Below, one piece after another: positions 5,276-10,658 of a stretch of 10,658 nucleotides of DNA (positions are counted from its first letter, which is position 1; every line of letters starts with the position of its first letter). The position numbers and the translations under genes were made by a program. Below the pieces are notes generated by a model. The model had not been told where the DNA came from and ran no database searches. It was given only the letters and a program-made list of their open reading frames with translations. Origin of the DNA: Methanobacterium sp. (GTDB lineage: Archaea; Methanobacteriota; Methanobacteria; Methanobacteriales; Methanobacteriaceae); assembly GCA_020855015.1 (NCBI GenBank), contig JAHKLP010000088.1, positions 1 through 10,658 on the forward strand, written 5' to 3'.

Positions 5276-6670
5276 ATGGCTCACATACTAATTGTTGAAG
5301 ATGAATCTGTGGAGGCCATGAATCTAAAAAATAGCCTCCAAATAATGGGTTATGATGTGTTGGGTGTTGCATCCCGTGGTGCTGAAGCTATAGAAAAAGC
5401 CAAAAAATTGAAACCCGATCTTATTTTGATGGATGTCATTTTGCAGGGAGATATGGATGGTATTGAAGCAGCAAAACACATCAAAAAACTAAAAATACCG
5501 ATTATATACCTTACTGCACTTCCTGATGATGACACTGTGAACCGGGCCCTGCTTAGTGAGCCTTATGGATATATCATCAAACCATATGATAATCGTAAAT
5601 TGAAGATTTCTATTGAAGTAGCCCTTTATAAGGACAGGATGCAAAAAAGACTTAAAAAAACCCAAGAAGATTATTATCAGACTATTTTTGAAAACACAGG
5701 TACAGCAACTGTGATCATAGAAGAGGATAAAACACTATCCCTAGTTAATACCGAATTTGCCAACTTAACTGGGTATTCGAAAGAAGAGATCGAACATAAT
5801 ATGAAATGGACTAAATTCTTTGCACCGGAAGATATTCCTATTATGGAGGATTATCATTACCTTCGCAGAGTTAATCCTGAAAGTGTTCCTAGAAACTATG
5901 AATCTCGATTATTAACTCGCAACAATGATATAAAAAATGTTTACATGACCGTTGCCATGATTCCAGGCACAAAAAAGAGCATGGCATCAATTTTTGATAT
6001 TAGTGAACGTAAAAACGCTGAAAACAGTCTTAAAGAGTCTTTGAAGCAAAAAGAGATTTTGTTACGTGAGATACATCACAGAGTTAAAAATAATCTACAG
6101 ATAATATCCAGTCTCCTTAGCTTGCAACGACTTCAATTAGAAGATACAGAAACAGCTGATATCTTGAATGAGTGTCAGGGAAGGGTTAGGACCATGGCCA
6201 TGATCCATGAAAACTTGTACCAATCTAAGGACATAAGTAATATAGATTTTGAGATATACTTAAATAAAATGTTATCTGCCATCATACGTTCATATCGTGT
6301 TGCCAACTCCATTAAATTAAAAACCAAGGTTGAAGGTGTGGATATGGGGATAGAAACAGCAATGCCCTGTGGACTTATAATCAATGAACTTTCAACCAAC
6401 AGTATTAAACACGCATTTCCAAATCGAGATCAGGGAAACATTTTGGTTGAACTAGAATGTTTGGATGATTCATATGTTTTAACTTATGCCGATGATGGCA
6501 TAGGTCTGCCTGAGAATATCAGCTCTGCAGACTCTAAAAAACTGGGATTACTGGTAGTAGAAACCTTAGTGAACCAATTGAATGGGGAAATGGAAATTGA
6601 CAGAAGCAATGGGACTAAATTTATCATTAAATTCCGTGAACTACCCTATCATGAGCGTATGAATCTATGA
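5276..6670 (+). CDS. Soluble receiver-PAS-HisKA_2 histidine kinase
   Basis: The 464-residue protein has three parts. Residues 1-120 form a receiver domain: acidic pocket E8/D9, phosphoacceptor D53 in LMDVILQGDMDG, T80 and K102. Residues about 130-245 form a PAS domain ending in FDISERKNAE. Residues about 255-455 form a HisKA_2 kinase core, with EIHHRVKNNLQIISSLLSLQ (likely phosphoacceptor H268), N box INELSTNSIKHAF, and ATP-site DDGIGLP and LGLLVVETL. There is no membrane segment, so it senses an internal signal, perhaps through PAS. This architecture is common among methanogen signalling proteins and has no DNA-binding output. I chose the ATG at 5276 because AGAGGTG lies at 5263-5269 and the receiver begins right after it; an upstream in-frame ATG at 5234 lacks a ribosome binding site. 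It is divergent from the DUF134 gene. Confidence 0.9.
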   Translation: MAHILIVEDESVEAMNLKNSLQIMGYDVLGVASRGAEAIEKAKKLKPDLILMDVILQGDMDGIEAAKHIKKLKIPIIYLTALPDDDTVNRALLSEPYGYIIKPYDNRKLKISIEVALYKDRMQKRLKKTQEDYYQTIFENTGTATVIIEEDKTLSLVNTEFANLTGYSKEEIEHNMKWTKFFAPEDIPIMEDYHYLRRVNPESVPRNYESRLLTRNNDIKNVYMTVAMIPGTKKSMASIFDISERKNAENSLKESLKQKEILLREIHHRVKNNLQIISSLLSLQRLQLEDTETADILNECQGRVRTMAMIHENLYQSKDISNIDFEIYLNKMLSAIIRSYRVANSIKLKTKVEGVDMGIETAMPCGLIINELSTNSIKHAFPNRDQGNILVELECLDDSYVLTYADDGIGLPENISSADSKKLGLLVVETLVNQLNGEMEIDRSNGTKFIIKFRELPYHERMNL

Positions 6671-6686
6671 TATATGTCTTAGAATT

Positions 6687-7451
6687 CTACTTGAAACCTT
6701 TAAAGTTTTCTTTTAAATAGTTTTCAGCCTCTTCTGGGGTTCGGCTGCTGAAGGGGTATTTTTTATGCACTTCCAGTATGTAGGGAATTGCATCTTCCAC
6801 GAGTTCCTTGTTGTCCCATGTTTTAAGGGCAGAAGTCACCTTTTCCAAACACCTTTTTTTATAGCTTATCTGTCCTAGGACATGGATGATCATTTTCCTC
6901 ACCTGCGGATTATTCTCATCTTGTAAATCCTTTAGGAGTGGTAGAATATCTTCAGGATGTGTTCTGCCACGGAGTTCAATCCCATGAACCACTTTTCGCC
7001 TTACTTCAGGATCAGAGTCGTGTATGAAGACTTTTGCAAATTTAAGGGTTGGTTCTGGATTTGCCTGGCCCATTATCTTTAAAGCACTCATCACTCCATT
7101 TCTAACTTTGTGATGAGAATCCCTAAGGGCAGTTTCAAGATATTCAAAAACCAGGTCTGCATCCTTTTTTCCTATCTCAGCCAATAGATAAACTGCAGTC
7201 TGCCTTACGTTCTCGTCATCATTTTTTAATAAATTTATGGCTATATGCATTATTTCGTCCTTAAAAAGTCCTTTGTCCCTATAAATCCTGCCCAAAATAT
7301 TTGAAACATTCTTGCGAATGTAAACATCATTATCTGCGGAATAATGGAGTGTCTGAGAATCTTTATTATTTTTCAGATCATCAATAAGTTCTTCTTCCAT
7401 TTTAAGGACAAATTCTTTTCTCTCCTCTTTATTCATGTCATAATAACCCAT
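6687..7451 (-). CDS. HEAT-repeat protein
   Basis: The 254-residue protein is built of helical HEAT/PBS-lyase-type repeats. Each starts with a D/N-x-x-V/I-R motif: NDVYIRK (41), DENVRQT (79), HHKVRNG (113), DPEVRRK (147) and NPQVRKM (181), then a degenerate one near 215. Spacing of about 34-36 residues is regular. Such repeats form curved scaffolds for binding proteins or DNA. No catalytic motif is visible, so the role is unknown; an AlkD-like function cannot be excluded because AlkD has the same fold, but its tryptophan/aspartate active-site pattern is not seen. The ATG at 7451 has GAGGTTTT about 10 bases upstream and a TATA-like TTATATTTA at 7484-7492. The split-barrel gene ends 49 bases upstream on the same strand. 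The 3' end converges on the kinase gene with a 16-base gap. Confidence 0.8.
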   Translation of the reverse strand: MGYYDMNKEERKEFVLKMEEELIDDLKNNKDSQTLHYSADNDVYIRKNVSNILGRIYRDKGLFKDEIMHIAINLLKNDDENVRQTAVYLLAEIGKKDADLVFEYLETALRDSHHKVRNGVMSALKIMGQANPEPTLKFAKVFIHDSDPEVRRKVVHGIELRGRTHPEDILPLLKDLQDENNPQVRKMIIHVLGQISYKKRCLEKVTSALKTWDNKELVEDAIPYILEVHKKYPFSSRTPEEAENYLKENFKGFK

Positions 7452-7483
7452 CTTTAAAACCTCAGAAAATTTAATCCCTAAAT

Positions 7484-7492
7484 TAAATATAA
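7484..7492 (-). promoter_or_regulatory. Possible TATA box of the HEAT-repeat gene
   Basis: The minus strand reads TTATATTTA in the 49-base gap after the split-barrel gene, about 35 bp before the ATG at 7451. It could give the HEAT gene its own promoter, or the two genes may simply be co-transcribed. Confidence 0.3.
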
Positions 7493-7500
7493 GGGGAGGA

Positions 7501-7974
7501 TTATGAATTTTTAAGAGCTACAATCTCTTTAACATCAACGAGTTTCCAGACGAAGCAGCGTTCTTCATCTAGAATTGATTCAAGAGGATCTTCTGGGGAG
7601 TGTCCTATGGCTTCCAGTACATTGGGTGATAGATCTTTATCTGTGATCATGTCAATGAACATCTCTTTAACTTTGAGTTTTTCATCCTCATCATCAACTT
7701 CATTTATCCGACCTCGCAGTGTCACGAAACGGTAACTTGACATATCAGTTTCATAATGCTCAATCTCCACTGCAACTTGGGGGGCTTCTCGTAAGAGTTC
7801 CACTTTTTTCCCATACTTGGTACTCAGGAAGTAAATAAAATTACCATCAAAAACATATAAAAAGGGGGCAATGTAGGGATAATCCCCTTTAAAAGCAATT
7901 CTACTAACATACTGCTGGTCAATAAATTCATCGTATTCGCTTTTACTCATGAAAGGTATTTTCCGTATATTCAA
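7501..7974 (-). CDS. Pyridoxamine 5'-phosphate oxidase-like FMN-binding split-barrel protein
   Basis: The protein (157 residues from the start chosen here) matches the small flavin split-barrel family: an N-terminal IRKIPFMSKSEYDEFI helix, the strands VSRIAFKGDYPYIAPFLYVFDGNFIYF, then STKYGKKVELLREAPQVAVEIE, where the T-x-x-G-K-K segment normally contacts the FMN phosphate, and RFVTLRGRINEV. Such proteins bind FMN, F420 or haem and act as oxidoreductases or protective flavoproteins; the cofactor cannot be told from sequence. The frame extends to a GTG at 7986, but I chose the TTG at 7974 because GGTGGT lies 4 bases before it. An ATG at 7950 has no good ribosome binding site and would cut the conserved N-terminal strand. 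A TATA-like box lies at 8028-8038. The HEAT-repeat gene follows on the same strand. Confidence 0.82.
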   Translation of the reverse strand: MNIRKIPFMSKSEYDEFIDQQYVSRIAFKGDYPYIAPFLYVFDGNFIYFLSTKYGKKVELLREAPQVAVEIEHYETDMSSYRFVTLRGRINEVDDEDEKLKVKEMFIDMITDKDLSPNVLEAIGHSPEDPLESILDEERCFVWKLVDVKEIVALKNS

Positions 7975-8027
7975 GAAAACCACCACTAAATTAATTATCC
8001 AATATCTAATTTTTTTATTTTATTTTC

Positions 8028-8038
8028 TATTATATATT
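8028..8038 (-). promoter_or_regulatory. Possible TATA box of the split-barrel gene
   Basis: The minus strand reads AATATATAATA about 60 bp upstream of the TTG start. Transcription would begin near 8008, giving a leader of about 30 nt that contains the GGTGG ribosome binding site. Confidence 0.35.
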
Positions 8039-8088
8039 CCTTAAAATCATCGAAAACTATCAATTATTGGGATTATTTCCTGAAAGAG

Positions 8089-9459
8089 TTAATCTTTTAC
8101 TACAGGATAACCTGCCTTTTTCCAAGCAGTCATACTCCCTAACACGCTGACAACATCAGTGTAACCATTCTTCTTAAGGAAACTGGAGACAACTGTAGAT
8201 TTATAGCCCGAATCACAGTAAACAACAACAGGAGTGTCACGTGGAATTTCAGATAGCTTTCCAGGAACCTCTCCAATGTATATATGATGCGCACCTTCGA
8301 TGTATCCTTCAATCCAGTCGTTGATTTTACGTACATCAAGGAGGAAGAAGTCAATATCAAACTGATGTTTTTTCAACTGCTTGACTGTCCATAGTCTCAA
8401 AGTACCCATCTTTTCTGCATTTAGATACCAGTTTGGGAAACCATTTGCCAGAAAACCATACAGATTATCAAAGCCCAACCTAATCAGGGAATTCCTGACT
8501 TGATCAATACCATTACCATCATCATCTACCAGAATAATCGGTTTTTCATAATTTAAAAACCAACCAGCAAAAGCTGCAACACCATCTTCCCAGATGTTAA
8601 GACTCCCTTCGATATGGCCCCCAGCATAACTGGTGGGTTTGCGCACATCCAGAATCTGAGACCCACTATTCATCATTTCTTTTAGGTTCTTGGGGGATAT
8701 TGGTTTAAGATGGGGTAGACGCCCAAGGATTGGGGCACCTTTTTGGTTGTGATCTTCCATTTTCTTGAAATATGGGGGAGTGTAGTGTTCTTCTTTTATT
8801 TTTAAACTGACAAAATCTTCTCTGGATTTTAATTTTAATTGTGGGTTTGTTTTTTTCTCATATCCTATGGTTGTGAAGTCTTGTTCTCTGATGTCAGCAC
8901 CGCAGACAGAACCTGCCCCATGTGCAGGGCATAAAACTGCCTGATCACCCAGGGGCAATATTTTATTAAAAATGCTATCATACAATAATCCGGCCATTTC
9001 AGGTCGTTTATCTATTCCATAGAAATCAATACGTCCAGTTTCCCCGGCAAAGATCACATCACCAGAGAATATCATTTGAACTTCTTTCGAAACTTTCAAA
9101 TCACGTAATGTTAAAGATATGCTTTCTAAAGTGTGTCCAGGGGTTTCTAAAACTTCCAATTCAACACTTCCAATAGTGAATTTATCTTTATCACTGACAG
9201 GGGTGCCATAGGCAAAGTCAAGATTTTTCCCATGATATATCTCAGCCCCGGTGGCATAAGCCAGTTCCAAAGAACCGATGATATAATCTTCATTACGGTG
9301 TGTTTCAAAAATATGGGTAACTTTCAGTCCTTTTGATTCTGCAAAGCGTATATATAAATCTATATCTCGACGAGGATCCACAACTGCGGCCTGTCCATTA
9401 GCTCCTATAATGTAGGAGTGATGGGCTAATCCCTCTGATTTAATCAGCTTAAATATCAA
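8089..9459 (-). CDS. Metallo-beta-lactamase / double rhodanese protein (persulfide dioxygenase-like)
   Basis: The 456-residue protein has an MBL domain (about 1-235) and two rhodanese domains (about 253-350 and 357-456). In this class the MBL part resembles ETHE1-type persulfide dioxygenases, with one iron held by two histidines and an aspartate; here H54, H109 (ETPGHTLES) and D134 (FSGDVIF) fit. The usual HxHxDH motif is altered to THRNEDY, with N56 in place of the second histidine. H180 (CPAHGAGSVCG) is also present. The second rhodanese has a likely catalytic C415 in VVVYCDSGYKST; the first has D312 there (ILVDDDGNG) and should be inactive. The likely role is sulfane-sulfur or persulfide handling, though in an anaerobe it need not be a dioxygenase. 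TTG at 9459 is preferred over TTG at 9465 because GGGGGA at 9467-9472 sits 7 bases before it but only one base before the other. Confidence 0.85.
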   Translation of the reverse strand: MIFKLIKSEGLAHHSYIIGANGQAAVVDPRRDIDLYIRFAESKGLKVTHIFETHRNEDYIIGSLELAYATGAEIYHGKNLDFAYGTPVSDKDKFTIGSVELEVLETPGHTLESISLTLRDLKVSKEVQMIFSGDVIFAGETGRIDFYGIDKRPEMAGLLYDSIFNKILPLGDQAVLCPAHGAGSVCGADIREQDFTTIGYEKKTNPQLKLKSREDFVSLKIKEEHYTPPYFKKMEDHNQKGAPILGRLPHLKPISPKNLKEMMNSGSQILDVRKPTSYAGGHIEGSLNIWEDGVAAFAGWFLNYEKPIILVDDDGNGIDQVRNSLIRLGFDNLYGFLANGFPNWYLNAEKMGTLRLWTVKQLKKHQFDIDFFLLDVRKINDWIEGYIEGAHHIYIGEVPGKLSEIPRDTPVVVYCDSGYKSTVVSSFLKKNGYTDVVSVLGSMTAWKKAGYPVVKD

Positions 9460-9495
9460 GAACAAATCCCCCTTTTGGTTTTAATTTACAATAAT

Positions 9496-9509
9496 ATTTG
9501 TATACAAAT
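9496..9509. promoter_or_regulatory. 14-bp palindrome ATTTGTATACAAAT in the divergent promoter region
   Basis: A perfect palindrome about 37 bp upstream of the MBL/rhodanese start and 110 bp upstream of the exporter gene. On the minus strand an A/T-rich box (AAAAAATAAAA, about 9512-9523) lies just upstream of it, so the predicted start near 9492 sits at its edge, the position expected of a repressor site. It differs from the TGAATATATATTCA pair and occurs once in the window. Confidence 0.4.
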
Positions 9510-9619
9510 TATTTTATTTTTTTATCAATTAAGGTAATGGTCGATAGCATTAAATCTTACACTACACAATTACAAATACATAATTAATTACCAAGTTATT
9601 TTTTCCCAGGAGTAAAAAC

Positions 9620-10561
9620 ATGGAGTACATCATTGAAACCCAGGACATAGTCAAAAGATATGATGATTTTACTGCAGTTAACGGTGTGAATCTTAAAGTC
9701 CCCAAAAATAGTGTTTATGGAGTTTTGGGGCCTAATGGGGCGGGTAAGACCACATTAATCTCTATGCTGTGCACAATTCTGCATCCTACCAGTGGATGGG
9801 CAAAGGTCAATGGTTATGATGTTGTAAAAAATCCTAAACAGGTGAGGGAATCAATAGGAATTGTTTTTCAGTCAAGGGCTTTGGATGATATTCTCACTGG
9901 TCGTGAACACCTGGAAATGCATGCTTCATTATATGGTGTGCCTAAGGATGTGCGAGAAAGTAGGATCACAGAGATTTTAGATCTCATTGCCCTGGGTAAA
10001 AAGGCTGATGAATTCGTTAAAACTTACTCTGGTGGTATGAAACGGAGACTGGAAATTGGGAGAGGTTTAATACACCACCCAAAGGTTCTTTTTCTGGATG
10101 AACCTACCCTGGGTCTAGATCCTCAGACAAGAGAGAGTATTTGGGAATATATTAATGAGTTGAATAAAAACCAGGATGTTACAGTATTAATGACCACTCA
10201 TTACATGGAAGAGGCTGATAAATTATGTGATGAGGTTGCCATAATAAACCAGGGTAAGATAATCACTGCTGATTCACCAAAAAACTTGAAGAGGGAACTT
10301 AAGGCTGACACTATCACCATAATGGTTGATAAACCTGAACTATTCATGGAAAAGGTTGAAAAACTGGAATTTGTCAGAGATATATTCCGGATTGACTCTG
10401 AAATTAAGATTATGGTAGAACGGGGCGATTATCTGGTGCCTGAGATTGTGAATTTTGCCAATCAGCTGGATATATTTGTGAATTCCGTGGAACTGGAACA
10501 TCCTAATCTGGAAGATGTTTTTCTCAAATATACTGGTAGAACCATCCAGGGGGAGGGATAA
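9620..10561 (+). CDS. ABC-2 exporter ATP-binding protein, DrrA type
   Basis: The 313-residue protein is one ABC ATPase domain plus a C-terminal extension, the layout of DrrA-type drug or lipid exporters. It has Walker A GPNGAGKTTL (about 37-46), Q-loop VFQSRALDD, signature YSGGMKRRLEIG, Walker B VLFLDEPTLGLDP and the H-loop TTHYMEEADKLCDEV. The C-terminal part (about 225-305), ending in VNSVELEHPNLEDVFLKYTG, is the usual DrrA regulatory domain. It would energise export by the membrane protein encoded just downstream; the substrate cannot be told. The ATG at 9620 has AGGAG at 9608-9612. The stop at 10559-10561 is two bases from the next start, so the pair is co-translated. It is divergent from the MBL/rhodanese gene. 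Confidence 0.9.
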   Translation: MEYIIETQDIVKRYDDFTAVNGVNLKVPKNSVYGVLGPNGAGKTTLISMLCTILHPTSGWAKVNGYDVVKNPKQVRESIGIVFQSRALDDILTGREHLEMHASLYGVPKDVRESRITEILDLIALGKKADEFVKTYSGGMKRRLEIGRGLIHHPKVLFLDEPTLGLDPQTRESIWEYINELNKNQDVTVLMTTHYMEEADKLCDEVAIINQGKIITADSPKNLKRELKADTITIMVDKPELFMEKVEKLEFVRDIFRIDSEIKIMVERGDYLVPEIVNFANQLDIFVNSVELEHPNLEDVFLKYTGRTIQGEG

Positions 10562-10563
10562 AA

Positions 10564-10658
10564 ATGGCAGAACTCGAAGGAATTTATACCATATGGCTCC
10601 GAGAGAACAAAAGATTCCTCCGTTACCGTTCTCGGATATTAACTTCGGTGGTGACTCC
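10564..10658 (+). CDS. ABC-2 exporter permease, N-terminus only (3' end outside window)
   Basis: The ATG at 10564 follows the ATPase stop by two bases, with GGAGGG as ribosome binding site inside the end of the ATPase gene. The 31 visible residues, MAELEGIYTIWLRENKRFLR and then YRSRILTSVVT, match the amphipathic N-terminus of DrrB-type permeases, with a W-x-R-E followed by R-x-R-S-R before the first membrane helix. The rest lies beyond the window. The close linkage to the DrrA-like gene makes the assignment firm. Confidence 0.8.
   Translation, partial: MAELEGIYTIWLRENKRFLRYRSRILTSVVT

Noticed and set aside
6687..7451. The HEAT-repeat protein as a second AlkD/AlkC-type glycosylase
   Set aside because: The fold is similar, but the tryptophan/aspartate/arginine active-site pattern seen in the protein at 1381-2073 is absent.
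9537..9587. A 16-codon ORF starting ATGGTCGATAGC
   Set aside because: Its AAGGT is only one base from the ATG, and the peptide has no recognisable features; taken as chance in the divergent promoter region.
1..10658. CRISPR arrays, tRNA or rRNA genes, insertion sequences
   Set aside because: No regularly spaced repeats, cloverleaf-like sequence, transposase or terminal inverted repeats were found on reading both strands.

Overview
The window looks like chromosomal DNA of a methanogenic archaeon, most likely Methanobacterium or a close relative. The marker is a two-ABC-domain ATPase with a cysteine-rich insert in its first domain, which matches component A2 (AtwA) of the methyl-coenzyme M reductase activation system, a protein known only from methanogens and relatives. 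AT-rich intergenic DNA with TATA-like boxes, GGTG/GGAGG ribosome binding sites and a soluble HisKA_2 kinase with an N-terminal receiver fit the same group. No rRNA, tRNA, CRISPR array, insertion sequence or integrase was seen.

Layout. Positions 1-783 (+): the end of a PadR-type regulator, then a stand-alone GyrI-like effector-binding protein. Positions 946-2073 (+): a cysteine-rich DUF3795 protein and an AlkD-type DNA glycosylase. Positions 2101-5059 (all -, read right to left): a DUF134/UPF0251 regulator with a C-terminal double metal-binding module, atwA, a 26-residue single-helix membrane peptide with a GTG start, and a 101-residue protein that is a free-standing copy of the regulator's C-terminal module. 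Positions 5276-6670 (+): a receiver-PAS-histidine kinase. Positions 6687-7974 (-): an FMN-type split-barrel protein followed by a HEAT-repeat protein. Positions 8089-9459 (-): a metallo-beta-lactamase/double rhodanese protein. Positions 9620-10658 (+): the ATPase and the start of the permease of a DrrAB-type ABC-2 exporter.

The most interesting part is 2101-5100. The regulator and its free-standing paralogue carry the same perfect 14-bp palindrome, TGAATATATATTCA. In both promoters it sits about 10 bp downstream of a TATA-like box, across the predicted transcription start. The two cysteine modules align over 95 residues without a gap, with all eleven cysteines in register. I infer a small autoregulated, metal- or redox-responsive circuit. 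It contains the MCR-activation ATPase in the same operon as the regulator, and a 'module only' protein that may modulate or compete with the regulator. The circuit is inferred; the palindromes and the alignment are read directly from the sequence.

The remaining genes suggest stress and sulfur handling: alkylation repair, a persulfide-dioxygenase-like protein, a flavin split-barrel protein and an exporter. A second 14-bp palindrome, ATTTGTATACAAAT, lies in the divergent promoter region between the MBL/rhodanese gene and the exporter.
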